From assembly GCA_019420905.1 (NCBI GenBank), contig JAHZGH010000001.1, forward strand, positions 1-64,000: DNA of 64,000 nt, written 5' to 3'. The notes below the pieces were generated by a model that saw nothing but the letters and a program-made list of their open reading frames with translations, did no database searches and was not told where the DNA came from. Below are positions 18,247-27,953 of this stretch, piece by piece; the stretch's first letter is position 1; every line of letters begins with the position of its first letter. Made by a program: the position numbers and the translations under genes. The DNA comes from Succinivibrionaceae bacterium. Its GTDB lineage: Bacteria; Pseudomonadota; Gammaproteobacteria; Enterobacterales; Succinivibrionaceae.

Positions 18247-19401
18247 TTATTTTCTGTCAGCATTTACATAACAGCCTAAAACTTTAAGCGAGCTAGTGTA
18301 ATTTCTAATTTTATCTAAAATATTTTGCATGGTTTCTGAAGCTAAATTAGCCTCAATATCAGCAAAGAATATCTCTTCCCAGGTGTCTCTGCCGCTCACT
18401 AAGCGCGGACGAGATATAAGCTTAGTCAGATTTAGCTGTGCCTTTGAAAATTCATTTAAAACAGCAATGAGTGTTCCTGGCGTATATTTTTGTACGCTAA
18501 AGCTTAGAGAGGTTTTTGCCGCAAGATTGTTTGGAACAGTTATTGGAGTCATGCCGATTATTACGAAACGGGTATAATTATGAATATTATTGGCAATATT
18601 ATCTACAATAGGGATTAAATTATAGCAATTTGCTGCTTGATGACTGCCTATAGCTGCATGGCAGGGAGAGTTATAATCTGCAACAATCTGCATAGCTTCT
18701 GATGTAGCTTTGCAGTAATGTACTTTAGCTTGCGGTAAATTTTCTTTAATCCAGCTTGAACATTGAGAGAATGGCTGGGGATGAGAATAAAGATCTGTAA
18801 TTTTAGATATATCAATATTTTGTGGCCCTAAAATTGCATGATCGATATTTACGTATAACTCACCAACAAACACAGCAGAGGTTTTTTGCAGCACATCTAA
18901 AACATCGTTGATACTTCCAGAACTTGAGTTTTCGATCGGCAATACTCCAAATTTACAACGATCAGTTTCAACAGCTTGTACAATTTCTGAAAATGTAGAG
19001 CAACCTAGAGCATCAACTTTACCTCGGTAATTATTTAGATATTTATGTGCGGCAAGATATGAATAGCTGCCTACAGTCCCAAGATAGGCAACAGAGGTGT
19101 CGCGTTCGATGTCAAGCTTATTGAGCATGGAAATAATATATTGACGCTCAGCGGCACAGGTGTGATCCATTATCTTGCGGTATACATCGCTGATATAATC
19201 CGTAGGTAGACCAAGCTCTCGAGCTTGAGCGCGCAGTTTTTTTAATTTGGCTATTTCCCGCTCTGTATCGGTAATACCTTGGTTATGCAAAAGCTTATAG
19301 TGGGCAATATCTGTTGCAACCTCCATGCGTTCTTTAAAAAGCTTTAAGATATTTGAATCAATAGCATCGATATCATTGCGACATTGTATTAAATCTCTCA
19401 T
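18247..19401 (-). CDS. pheA: Bifunctional chorismate mutase/prephenate dehydratase
   Basis: P-protein making phenylpyruvate from chorismate for phenylalanine synthesis; 384 residues, full length. The N-terminal AroQ chorismate mutase (1-90) starts with CRNDIDAIDSNILKLFKERM. The dehydratase domain (about 100-285) opens with VAYLGTVGSYSYLAA and carries the catalytic TRF motif in NYTRFVII. A C-terminal ACT domain (about 300-378) shows the ESRP-like motif as ISRP, which points to feedback control by phenylalanine. I saw no obvious attenuator with a Phe-rich leader peptide upstream. Confidence 0.96.
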   Translation of the reverse strand: MRDLIQCRNDIDAIDSNILKLFKERMEVATDIAHYKLLHNQGITDTEREIAKLKKLRAQARELGLPTDYISDVYRKIMDHTCAAERQYIISMLNKLDIERDTSVAYLGTVGSYSYLAAHKYLNNYRGKVDALGCSTFSEIVQAVETDRCKFGVLPIENSSSGSINDVLDVLQKTSAVFVGELYVNIDHAILGPQNIDISKITDLYSHPQPFSQCSSWIKENLPQAKVHYCKATSEAMQIVADYNSPCHAAIGSHQAANCYNLIPIVDNIANNIHNYTRFVIIGMTPITVPNNLAAKTSLSFSVQKYTPGTLIAVLNEFSKAQLNLTKLISRPRLVSGRDTWEEIFFADIEANLASETMQNILDKIRNYTSSLKVLGCYVNADRK

Positions 19402-19520
19402 GAATGCCCCATATTAGTTAGTTTGGTATTACTTTTTTGCTTAGGATCTGCATTTTACATTTAATCATATACTTTTGGGAATGCATTCGTTTTTATAATT
19501 ACAGTTTTATCTTAGAGTAT

Positions 19521-19547
19521 AAAAAAGCCGTCATCAGAAATGACGGC
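19521..19547 (-). terminator. Terminator of the YccA-like gene
   Basis: On the minus strand a perfect 8-bp stem (GCCGTCAT / ATGACGGC, 5-base loop) is followed directly by six T. It lies 26 bases after the stop codon at 19574. Confidence 0.92.
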
Positions 19548-19573
19548 GGCTTAATAACATTTTCACTTGCTAA

Positions 19574-20314
19574 TTATTCTCTGCGGGAGAGTAACTTCAA
19601 GATTTCTATATATAGCCAGCAGATGGTAACTAATAGGGAGAAGGCATTGAAGTACTCAAAATATTTAGGCAACCCCTGATCTACAGCCATTTGAATATTT
19701 TCAAAATCCAGCACTAAACTAAAAGCGGCAATTGTGCAGATAATTAAAGAAATGACTATAGACATAGCTCCAGATGTTGGTAAAAAGTTGATACCAAATA
19801 TTCTTAAAACCATATCAATAATATAGAGCACAGCTACTCCTGCGACAGCTCCGGTTATAATGGCGCGGAAACGAGCTGTAGGCACAATGATTTTAAACTT
19901 CCACAAAGCTAGCATAGATATAACTACAACGAAAGTAGACAATACAGCAGTAGAAGCTATACCAGGATATTTGATTTCAAAAATGCCTGATAATGCGCCT
20001 AGAGCTACACCTTCTAAAACAGCATAAATTGGAGCGGTAATAGGTGAGCTTTGTGGCTTAAAAATAGTGATCATCGCAACTACAAGAGCTGCTATCAGAG
20101 ATCCGTACACTAGTAAAGAAGGAACTTGTCCTGTTGTGTATACAGCATAAATACTGTAATTCATGGAAAAAAAGCCACAAATAAGAGTTAAAGCTACAAG
20201 AATTAAAGCCTTAGTGGTTGTACCAGATATAGTGGCAGCCAAATCAGTTCCGCCAAAGTTAAAAGCACCAGCTTGGCGGTTGAGTACAGCAATGGCTGGA
20301 TTTGAGGATTGCAT
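19574..20314 (-). CDS. Bax inhibitor-1/YccA-like membrane protein
   Basis: Seven-helix membrane protein of the Bax-inhibitor-1 superfamily in the YccA-like branch with an N-terminal cytosolic stretch; 246 residues. The N-terminal PAIAVLNRQ, the central ITAPIYAVLEGVALGALSG and the later ITGAVAGVAVLYIIDMVLRI are typical of the family annotated as Bax inhibitor-1/YccA. E. coli YccA modulates FtsH proteolysis; whether this protein does the same is not shown by the sequence. It is a single gene with a strong terminator. Confidence 0.85.
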   Translation of the reverse strand: MQSSNPAIAVLNRQAGAFNFGGTDLAATISGTTTKALILVALTLICGFFSMNYSIYAVYTTGQVPSLLVYGSLIAALVVAMITIFKPQSSPITAPIYAVLEGVALGALSGIFEIKYPGIASTAVLSTFVVVISMLALWKFKIIVPTARFRAIITGAVAGVAVLYIIDMVLRIFGINFLPTSGAMSIVISLIICTIAAFSLVLDFENIQMAVDQGLPKYFEYFNAFSLLVTICWLYIEILKLLSRRE

Positions 20315-20417
20315 TGTAAGTCTCCTTATTAGCGTTCAATCAAAAGATTGATTTTAAATTTATATAAAATCATCTTATAGCTATAATAACCTAAAAGACT
20401 TAGGAAAAAGTTAGCAA

Positions 20418-21131
20418 TTAGTCAATAAACCAATCTTTACGGCATTTTGCCATAGTGCTTTCAAGTGAAGCTCTAGTATTTAGTACATGTTCAAGCATAG
20501 CTTTTTCTGCTTCTTGGGCATTATGCTTTTCTAAAGCTGCTAAAATCTTTTCATGAGCTTTTGAAGTTACCCCCATGGGAATAAGCTCGTTTTCTAATGA
20601 TAAAAAGCGAACTCTATCCATAACGCCTTTAACACTTTCGATCATATTCCAGGCTTTTGGTGCACCAGCAGCATTCAATATAGTGGAATGAAATTCATCA
20701 TCTAGAGCAAAGTGGTCTCTAATATTGTAGTCTTTAGCAGCTTGCTCTTGTTTTTTTACATTATCTTTTAAAAAATTAAGAGTTTTGAGATCAATAAGTT
20801 CTGCTGCTTTACGGATAAAATAGCCTTCAATTGCACAACGAATTTCCGCTCCCTGTAAGATGTCGCTTCTATTAATTGGCGCTACACGAGTAGCTTTTTT
20901 GGGACTAATAATCACAAAATCATTTTTAGCTAATTTGATTAAAGCTTCACGTACAGGCTGTCTGGATACTTTCGATTTAAATTTAGAGGAAACTGCATTT
21001 TCAGAGAGAGGATCTCCGGGCATAAGGCGACATTCAATAATAGCTCTTTTCAAAAAGCGATAAATTTGTTGATTGATAGGCTCTTTGTTATTTACTAATA
21101 CAAATTCGGTAGATAGATAGAATTCGTTCAC
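20418..21131 (-). CDS. GntR-family (FadR/VanR-type) transcriptional regulator
   Basis: DNA-binding regulator with an N-terminal winged helix-turn-helix (about 20-85, with INQQIYRFLKRAIIECRLMPG and SRQPVREALIKLAKNDFV) and a C-terminal all-helical FCD ligand domain (about 95-225) that contains the DDEFHSTI metal/ligand motif. Length 237 is usual. It faces kdgK-kdgA across a 577-base gap, so it is a good candidate regulator of these sugar-acid genes, as UxuR, ExuR and KdgR-like GntR proteins are elsewhere. That link is inferred from position only. Confidence 0.85.
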   Translation of the reverse strand: MNEFYLSTEFVLVNNKEPINQQIYRFLKRAIIECRLMPGDPLSENAVSSKFKSKVSRQPVREALIKLAKNDFVIISPKKATRVAPINRSDILQGAEIRCAIEGYFIRKAAELIDLKTLNFLKDNVKKQEQAAKDYNIRDHFALDDEFHSTILNAAGAPKAWNMIESVKGVMDRVRFLSLENELIPMGVTSKAHEKILAALEKHNAQEAEKAMLEHVLNTRASLESTMAKCRKDWFID

Positions 21132-21708
21132 AGTTGACCTCGCTCAATTATTTGATTTAGCTGTTTATTTAGCATATGTCAATAGATGTGTTTAAATCTT
21201 AGTATCTCAAAAAAAAATATACTTCTCAAATTAAGAATGATCTTAAATTTATTTTTACCGTTATAAATAATTTATTTTGCTAATTTCTACAGAATATCTT
21301 TGTCTAAAGTTGAATCATGCTATATAAAAAAATAAAGCTAAATGGGCTTTTTTTGTTATTGTCAGAAAATAATTCTTCTGAAGACAGGTGTTAATGGTTA
21401 TAGCAATTTATATAATTATTGTTTTGCTATTTTTTGTAACAGATGTCGTGATTTAGAGTTAATCTAACTGCATTTTTTTTATAAAAATATTAAAATTCGG
21501 AGAATATGTTTTTGCTTTAACTGATTTTGTTGATTTATCCGTCTTTATAGTTGCCAGATGAGCTGGCCTAAAAGCTATTTTGATGTTGTATAATTAAATA
21601 TACATAGTTTAAGCTAAAAAAGTATATTGGCTTGGAACTTTGGCCGTAATTTGTTTGCGGTAATATGCCAATTAAAAAAATATAATATCTGTTATAAAGG
21701 AGATAAAA
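21132..21708. promoter_or_regulatory. 577-base divergent control region, GntR gene / kdgK
   Basis: No gene is seen here. A good -10 (TATAAT at 21589-21594) precedes kdgK by about 115 bases. A TTGGC...GCCAA dyad (about 21640-21672) lies between it and the start codon and could be an operator or leader hairpin. A strong ribosome site AAAGGAG precedes the kdgK ATG. The left part holds the GntR-gene promoter, which I cannot pin down. Confidence 0.4.
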
Positions 21709-22665
21709 ATGGGTAAAGGTTTAGTTTTGGCTGGCGAGCCGATGGGTCTTTTAATTGCTCAGAGTGAAGGCCCTTTAGATAGCGTTAAAGGCTATAGCTT
21801 AGCTGTAGCTGGTGCAGAATTTAATGTTGCTACCGGTTCTGCTCGTTTAGGTCACAAAACTGCCTATTTAACCAAGTTAGGTGACGATCCTTTTGGAAAA
21901 TTAATTACTCGTACTTTAAGAGAAAATAAGATTGATGATAATCTTGTTATTTTCTCATCTGATAAGCGTACTGGCTTTATGTTAAAGAGCAAAGTTTCTA
22001 AGGGTGATCCAGAAATTTTTTATATGCGTAAAGGCTCAGCAGCATCAACTCTTTCTGAGGAAGACGTAGAAAAGATTGATTTCACTCAGTTCTCTCACAT
22101 TCACTTAACTGGTATTTTACCTGCTTTGACAGATTCTACTCGCGCAGCTGTTAAGCTTATGCTAAAAAAGGCTCGTGAAGCTGGTCTTTATGTTTCATTT
22201 GATCCTAACCTTCGTCCGCAATTATGGCCGTCTCAGGAGGTAATGGTAGAGTATATCAATAACTTAGCAGCCCAGGCTGATTTAGTATTACCAGGAGATG
22301 GTGAGGGTAAGATTCTTTGCGGCACTACTGATCCACACGAGATTAACAAGTTCTATCGTAATTTAGGCGCAAAGACTGTTATTACTAAGTGCGGTCCTAA
22401 GGGAGCTTTATGCTTAGATGGCGATCGTGAATTTATGATTCCTGGCTTTATTATCGATAAGGTTGTAGATACTGTAGGTGCAGGCGATGGCTTCGCAACA
22501 GGTATTTTAACTGGTTTGATGGAAGGCCTATCTTTAGAGAAGTGCGTAGAGCGTGCTTGTGCTATTGGTGCTATTCAGTGTACCTTCGTTGGCGACAATG
22601 AAGGCTTGCCTACACCTGAGCAGCTAAAGGCATTTATGGAATCCCACAAACGAGTTCAACTTTAA
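21709..22665 (+). CDS. kdgK: 2-dehydro-3-deoxygluconokinase (PfkB family)
   Basis: Sugar kinase phosphorylating 2-keto-3-deoxygluconate (KDG) to KDPG, 318 residues, PfkB fold. The first PfkB signature region GAEFNVATGSARLGHKTAYL is near 40-60. The second, DTVGAGDGFATGILTGL near 255-271, contains the catalytic Asp. The KDG substrate fits because the next gene is KDPG aldolase, 16 bases downstream; together they feed pyruvate and glyceraldehyde-3-phosphate into glycolysis. No uronate isomerase or dehydratase is present in the window, so the upstream steps are elsewhere. AAAGGAG upstream supports the start. Confidence 0.9.
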   Translation: MGKGLVLAGEPMGLLIAQSEGPLDSVKGYSLAVAGAEFNVATGSARLGHKTAYLTKLGDDPFGKLITRTLRENKIDDNLVIFSSDKRTGFMLKSKVSKGDPEIFYMRKGSAASTLSEEDVEKIDFTQFSHIHLTGILPALTDSTRAAVKLMLKKAREAGLYVSFDPNLRPQLWPSQEVMVEYINNLAAQADLVLPGDGEGKILCGTTDPHEINKFYRNLGAKTVITKCGPKGALCLDGDREFMIPGFIIDKVVDTVGAGDGFATGILTGLMEGLSLEKCVERACAIGAIQCTFVGDNEGLPTPEQLKAFMESHKRVQL

Positions 22666-22681
22666 AAGAGGAATAAGTTAA

Positions 22682-23323
22682 ATGGCTGAGTTTGAAGTTT
22701 TTAAAAAGTTCGCACAAATTAAGATTGTTCCTTTAGTAACTATTGATGATATCGAGGATGCCGTACCTTTAGCAAAGGCCTTAGTTGCAGGCGGTGTTCC
22801 GGTTGCCGAGGTTACTTTCCGTACACCGTTAGGTGGTGAAGCAATCAAGCGTATTGCAGCTGAAGTTCCTGAGTGTATTGTAGGTTCAGGCACTGTTCAT
22901 GATATCGATCATGCTTGGGAAACCTTGGATAATGGTGGTAAGTTTGTTATTACTCCGGGCTTTAATCCTAAGGTTGTAGATTGGTGCTTAAAGCACGATT
23001 TGCCTGTATGCCCAGGTACTGTTACTCCTGCTGATTTAGAGCAGGCTTTAGATTTCGGTTTAAAGGTTGTTAAGTTCTTCCCAGCTGGTGCATATGGTGG
23101 AGTAAAGACCTTGAAGGCATTACAGGGACCATATGCTGATCTTAAGTTTGTTCCTACAGGTGGAGTAAGTCTTGAGAATTTACGCGAATACTTGAGTCTG
23201 CCTAATGTAGCAGCCGCTGGCGGCTCTTTCATTCCTCCTGCAAAGCTGGTTAAAGCTCGTGATTGGGATGGTCTTGTTAAGTTAGGAAAGGAAATTAACG
23301 AGCTTATCGCTGATCTCAAGTAA
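22682..23323 (+). CDS. kdgA: KDPG/KHG aldolase
   Basis: 2-keto-3-deoxy-6-phosphogluconate aldolase (Eda type), splitting KDPG into pyruvate and glyceraldehyde-3-phosphate. It has 213 residues in a single TIM barrel. The catalytic glutamate is in VAEVTFRT near residue 43 and the Schiff-base lysine in VVKFFPA near 130. GSGTVHD near 66 and PTGGV near 160 are phosphate-binding loops. It forms an operon with kdgK and ends at a bidirectional terminator shared with sbcC. Confidence 0.95.
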   Translation: MAEFEVFKKFAQIKIVPLVTIDDIEDAVPLAKALVAGGVPVAEVTFRTPLGGEAIKRIAAEVPECIVGSGTVHDIDHAWETLDNGGKFVITPGFNPKVVDWCLKHDLPVCPGTVTPADLEQALDFGLKVVKFFPAGAYGGVKTLKALQGPYADLKFVPTGGVSLENLREYLSLPNVAAAGGSFIPPAKLVKARDWDGLVKLGKEINELIADLK

Positions 23324-23344
23324 TACAGTAGTAATGCATTAAAT

Positions 23345-23373
23345 AAGAAAACCCCATAAAATGGGGTTTTCTT
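23345..23373. terminator. Bidirectional terminator between kdgA and sbcC
   Basis: A 13-bp perfect stem (23345-23357 with 23361-23373, loop AAA) with T runs on both sides serves the convergent genes; it abuts the sbcC stop codon. Confidence 0.92.
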
Positions 23374-26300
23374 TTAATTGCGGCTCTGAATTCCTGGTCC
23401 TATTAAAGTACTTTTTGCTCCGGAAAGCCTTTTTACAATTATCTGAGTTGAAATATTATTTTTGAGTTCCTGTACATGAGAGATAATGCCAATAAGCTTA
23501 TTTTCTTGGTGTAAGGCGGCTAGACTATTTAAAGCCATATTTAAAGACTTTTCATCAAGAGTTCCAAACCCCTCATCTAAAAACAGTGAATCCACCTGTA
23601 CTTGCCCGCGTGACATTTGCGACAATCCTAAAGCTAGTGCAAGACTTATAATAAAGCTTTCTCCTCCTGAAAGATTAGCTGTGGAGCGTATGGCTGAAGC
23701 TTCATAGTAGTCAATTACATTTAAGCTTAAAGGAGAGTTTTTATCTCTTTGCAAAAGATAGCGATCACTCATACGCATTAGCTGTTTATTAGCATTCTGT
23801 ATCATGATCTCAAAAGTTATGCCTTGAGCGAAATTTCGGAATTTATGACCATCAGCAGAGCCAATCAGCGCATTTAATTTGCCATAGCGTTCTTTTACCT
23901 GGCGTAACTGTTCAAGCAGCTTAGCTTCTTTAGTTATTTGTGTTTTTTTATTTTCAATTTCATTAAGTTCTTGTTTTAGGGCACCTAATTTTTGATGGAG
24001 ATCGTTATTTTCCTGCTCTAATTTGCGAATAATATTTTCTAAATCAGAAATATTTGAAGTGGAAACAGGATTATTTTTTAAAATTCTAAGCTGATTTTGT
24101 AATTGTTCTGCCTGCCCTTTGAGCCTATCTTCGCTACTTTTTAATTTTTGATCTTTTGCTTTCAAATTTTGAAATTCGTTTTCTGTAATCTTAGCATCTA
24201 AAAAATCCTGATAACTTATAAATCCCCTCTCTTCATAAGCTTTTTTTAATTCTAATGTGCTGTTGTGAAGGGTAATTTCTTGTTTTGAGATCTGCTGGCT
24301 TAGGTTTTCTATAAGTTCTAGAGTGTGATTAAATCTAGCTTCCTGTGAAGCGATTATAGTTTGGGTTTTATGCTGCTTATTTAAAGCCTCATTTAAAATA
24401 TTTTCATATTTTTCAGCTAAAGACTCAGGAGAGGATTTTTTTAATAAAAAATAACGCTGTTCCTGTAAGCGTATGCATTGCTGTTTTTGATATGCGTATT
24501 GTTTTTTTTCTTCTTTAAGCTTAATGATTAAATCATGATAAGAATTAAAAGTAATTTTATGTTCTTCTTGAAGTTCGTTCTTTTTTTCTAAAAGCTCATT
24601 GATGATATTTTGTATATTTTTATATTCAAAAAGTTTTTTATCTAGAAGATCAGGAGTATCTTGAGCATTTAAATCCAGATCTTCAAGATTATGCTCTTTA
24701 AAGGCAGTACTAAGTTTCTGAAATAGGTACTGCTGATTTTCATATAAATCTCGATATTCCTTTTGAAATTCATCAAGAAGTTCTTGATTATTATTTAAAT
24801 CTAAGCGTAGTTTTTTCTGTGATAACAAAAGCTGTTCTTCTTTGAGCTCTAATATGTTTCTTTGATATTTATTATTTTCAAGTTTGTTGTCTATATTTTG
24901 AAGTTTTGAAAGAATATCTTCGATTTTTTGTAATTTTTCCTGAGTTTGATCTTTTTGAGGCAGTTCGTCTTTACAGTAAGGATGAATTCTTGAACCACAA
25001 AGCGGGCAAGGTTCTCCTTCTATAAGTTTGCTACGGGTTTGCTCATAAGACTCAATAACAGCAATAAATTTGGCGTAGTTTGAGTATTCAACTTTTTTTT
25101 GCTGATAGAACTCGATGGTTTTACCGTTTAAGCAAATTGTTTTTGCTTTTAAAAGTTCTTTCTCCTGAGCAGTATAAATTTCTTTATCTGTTTTAATATG
25201 CTTTTGTGTTTCTTCTTGTAGCTTAATTGTATGCTCTGTTTGCGAAATAATTTTTTTACAGTTTAAAATACTTTTTTCTTTATTTTTTATTTGTGAAGGT
25301 ATTTGTCTTAAAGTCTGTAGCTGCAGTTTAATGGATGATAATTCTGAGCTTAAATAGGGGCCAAATTTATTTATATTCTGCTCTATTCTTTGATAGTTAA
25401 TTATATCTTTAAGCTTATCTTTAATTTTTTGCTTTTGCTGTTTGTAAATATCAATTTTCTCTAAGCGAAGTTTTTGATCTTTTTCTAATTGATTTGCAAT
25501 TTTATTAAGCTCTTGTAGCTTAATATCTAACTTTATATCTAAATCTTTTACAAGCTCTGTAATAGCAAAAATATTTTGGGCATTTACTGAGCATAATTTT
25601 TTATAGAGGTTTTGTGCTTTAAAAATGGCTTGTTGCTTTATTATTTCTTCTTTAAAAGAAGGAATATCATTTTTATATTTTTCTATACTGGCATTTAAAT
25701 TTTTTAAATGATTTAATGCGATGAGGTATGTATTTTCCTGTTCAAGAATTTCCAAGGCCTTTTGAGCCTTTAGAAATTTTTCTTTTAAAGGTGTAAACTC
25801 TGAGATCTGTTTTTGTAGCTGTTGGTATTGTTTATGATTGTCTTCAATATCAAAAAGACATTTATTTAAGCTAATTTTATGATTTAATTCATCTTTTTTA
25901 CATTTTAGTTCTTTTTCAAGATTCAAGCTTTTCTCATGCAGTAGCTTTACTGTATTCTTTTTTAAATTTATTTGTTCTACATCTGGCAGTTCTATCGCTT
26001 CTAATATTGCTTTTTTTTGCTTATATTCGTTATCTTTTTCGCTGAATTTTTTTTGTACGAAAGATGATATTTCAGAATAAATAGCAGAGCCTGTAATTTG
26101 TTCTAAAAGAGTGGCTTTTTCATCATCTTTGGATTGTAAAAATTTCGCGAATTCTCCTTGAGCTAGCATGATAGATCTAGTGAAGCGTTCATAATTCATG
26201 CCAGAAATTTTCTCTATTTCTTTTTCAATGATGCTGATTTTATCGCTTATGATTTTATTTTCTTGTAAATCTACAAGCTCCATAATAGGTGCTTGTAAGC

Positions 26301-26622
26301 TGCCGTCTGCTTTACAGTGAGCTCGTCTTTGATAGAATTTACAGCGAAATGCTCCTTTTAAGGTAGAAAATTCAACTTCAGATAAGCATTCGCCGCAACC
26401 TTTAGACATGATTTCATTTATGCTCTTGGATATTACCTTAAGTCTAGGGGTTCTTCCGAATAGAGCTAAACTTATAGCATCTAGAATCGTACTTTTTCCA
26501 GCTCCAGTAGGACCAGAAATTAAAAATAATCCTTCCTGTCTATAAGAAGGATGATTAAAATCAATAACAAAATTTCCAACAAGAGAATTTAAATTTTTAA
26601 AATGAAGTCTAAGAATTTTCAT
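23374..26622 (-). CDS. sbcC: Nuclease SbcCD subunit C (Rad50-like ATPase)
   Basis: SMC-like ATPase that tethers DNA and gates the SbcD nuclease to cleave hairpins and protein-blocked ends. At 1082 residues it is full length. Walker A GPTGAGKSTILDAISLALFG is near 38-57. A long coiled coil (about 180-860) surrounds the zinc-hook CPLCGSRIHPYC near 535. The signature NLSGGESFIISLALALGLSQ and Walker B VDSLFLDEGFGTLDEK complete the second ATPase half near 980-1035. It follows sbcD by 17 bases; the two are one operon. Confidence 0.96.
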   Translation of the reverse strand: MKILRLHFKNLNSLVGNFVIDFNHPSYRQEGLFLISGPTGAGKSTILDAISLALFGRTPRLKVISKSINEIMSKGCGECLSEVEFSTLKGAFRCKFYQRRAHCKADGSLQAPIMELVDLQENKIISDKISIIEKEIEKISGMNYERFTRSIMLAQGEFAKFLQSKDDEKATLLEQITGSAIYSEISSFVQKKFSEKDNEYKQKKAILEAIELPDVEQINLKKNTVKLLHEKSLNLEKELKCKKDELNHKISLNKCLFDIEDNHKQYQQLQKQISEFTPLKEKFLKAQKALEILEQENTYLIALNHLKNLNASIEKYKNDIPSFKEEIIKQQAIFKAQNLYKKLCSVNAQNIFAITELVKDLDIKLDIKLQELNKIANQLEKDQKLRLEKIDIYKQQKQKIKDKLKDIINYQRIEQNINKFGPYLSSELSSIKLQLQTLRQIPSQIKNKEKSILNCKKIISQTEHTIKLQEETQKHIKTDKEIYTAQEKELLKAKTICLNGKTIEFYQQKKVEYSNYAKFIAVIESYEQTRSKLIEGEPCPLCGSRIHPYCKDELPQKDQTQEKLQKIEDILSKLQNIDNKLENNKYQRNILELKEEQLLLSQKKLRLDLNNNQELLDEFQKEYRDLYENQQYLFQKLSTAFKEHNLEDLDLNAQDTPDLLDKKLFEYKNIQNIINELLEKKNELQEEHKITFNSYHDLIIKLKEEKKQYAYQKQQCIRLQEQRYFLLKKSSPESLAEKYENILNEALNKQHKTQTIIASQEARFNHTLELIENLSQQISKQEITLHNSTLELKKAYEERGFISYQDFLDAKITENEFQNLKAKDQKLKSSEDRLKGQAEQLQNQLRILKNNPVSTSNISDLENIIRKLEQENNDLHQKLGALKQELNEIENKKTQITKEAKLLEQLRQVKERYGKLNALIGSADGHKFRNFAQGITFEIMIQNANKQLMRMSDRYLLQRDKNSPLSLNVIDYYEASAIRSTANLSGGESFIISLALALGLSQMSRGQVQVDSLFLDEGFGTLDEKSLNMALNSLAALHQENKLIGIISHVQELKNNISTQIIVKRLSGAKSTLIGPGIQSRN

Positions 26623-26639
26623 GTTATTTATAATGCTGA

Positions 26640-27851
26640 CTATTGATTGTGCATTTGTTCTAAGAGTTCTTTAAAAGTATTCTGATATTCAATGAGATCG
26701 TCTTCATGAATATTGTTTTCTTTAAGGCAGCGATTAAATACTTCCTGTACACTGATCTCAGATAATATTTCGCCTGTATATTGAGGATTTAGAGATTTAA
26801 TTCTGATATTTAAGTCTCTAATTATTAAGATCTTTACTTGAGTACCTTCACAAAGTTCATGAGCATTGTCATAAAGCGTACCGATAGGGGTATTGCCATT
26901 GTAGTTAAGCTCAACTAAGAAACTTTCATTTAATGAGATTAATTTTTTTAATTCAGATAATAGAGCCTGCTTATCACCTAAAAGAGATTTTATTTTTTGA
27001 AATATAGGAACCTCTATTTGAGTAACTTCAGCTTTATCTGAAAGCTCAATCAAATTTAAATATTTGCAGCTAGCAGCCTCGTTGAAGTTTAATTGTAAGG
27101 GACTGCCGCAATAGTAGATGGTATCAGAAATTTTTATAGGCTTATGCATATGTCCTAAAGCAGTGTAAGAAAAGCATTTAGGAATAATTTGCGCATCAAA
27201 CATATCTAAAGTGCCGATAAAGATATTTTCGTCGTGATTTTTAGAAGTATGATGCATAGAACTTAAAGCTAAATGTCCGGTACCAATGATAGGAAGCGGA
27301 GGATTGGTGATATGTGCTGCTTTTTTACATAGATTTCCAACTTTTTGATAATGAGCGGCCATGCCCTGTCTTAAATTTAGATTACGTTGTTCAAGCTCTT
27401 CGCCGAATGAAGCTTCTCTAACATCACGATTACGTAAAAAGGGTACTGCTCCTATTATTAGTTTTGGGTTACCTTGTTTATCGTAAAGAGTTAATACTTC
27501 ATCTTCTAGATTGCCTGTAAAGGAGCTAACAATTTCTACTTTTAAATTTTTCAGGATTTGTCTAGCTGCTTTTAAAAATGTAGGAGAATCATGGTTACCG
27601 CCAATGATTACAATATTCTCAAGTGATTTTAGAGTCTGTACTTTATTTAAAAAGTTATAGTAAAGCTCTTGAGCCTGATTGCTTGCTACTTGTGTATCAA
27701 AAATATCGCCGCATATGAGCAAAATTTCAATTTGATGTTTTTTTAAAACTCCATATAAAAAGTCTAGAAACTTTTGAAATTCTTTATAGCGAGGAAAATC
27801 ATATAATGATTTTCCTAAATGCCAATCTGAAGTATGGAGTATTTTTATCAT
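26640..27851 (-). CDS. sbcD: Nuclease SbcCD subunit D (Mre11-like)
   Basis: Metallophosphoesterase nuclease, partner of SbcC; 403 residues from the ATG at 27851. The frame is open to 27902, but the family N-terminus (MIKILHTSDWHLGKSL) begins at 27851, and AGG lies at a suitable distance upstream. Metal-binding motifs are in order: TSDWHLG, CGDIFDT near 54, GGNHDS near 83, TGHLALSS near 190, LGHMHKP near 232. The C-terminal capping domain (about 260-400) is present. It is the promoter-proximal gene of sbcDC and lies divergent from ung. Confidence 0.95.
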   Translation of the reverse strand: MIKILHTSDWHLGKSLYDFPRYKEFQKFLDFLYGVLKKHQIEILLICGDIFDTQVASNQAQELYYNFLNKVQTLKSLENIVIIGGNHDSPTFLKAARQILKNLKVEIVSSFTGNLEDEVLTLYDKQGNPKLIIGAVPFLRNRDVREASFGEELEQRNLNLRQGMAAHYQKVGNLCKKAAHITNPPLPIIGTGHLALSSMHHTSKNHDENIFIGTLDMFDAQIIPKCFSYTALGHMHKPIKISDTIYYCGSPLQLNFNEAASCKYLNLIELSDKAEVTQIEVPIFQKIKSLLGDKQALLSELKKLISLNESFLVELNYNGNTPIGTLYDNAHELCEGTQVKILIIRDLNIRIKSLNPQYTGEILSEISVQEVFNRCLKENNIHEDDLIEYQNTFKELLEQMHNQ

Positions 27852-27953
27852 ATAAACGCCTAAAAAATAAATGTATTTGTTCATATTATGACATAGTTTC
27901 ATTTGTATATATTTTTTTTAATAGGCATAATAAAAAAAGAAAAGGAGTTAAAA

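Noticed and set aside
19437..19679. 80-codon plus-strand ORF between pheA and the YccA-like gene
   Set aside because: It runs through a strong terminator (19521-19547) and antisense into the YccA-like gene; there is no ribosome site.
27852..27902. Longer sbcD start
   Set aside because: The Mre11-like N-terminus begins exactly at the ATG at 27851 with a suitable AGG upstream, and the extra residues are not family-like.
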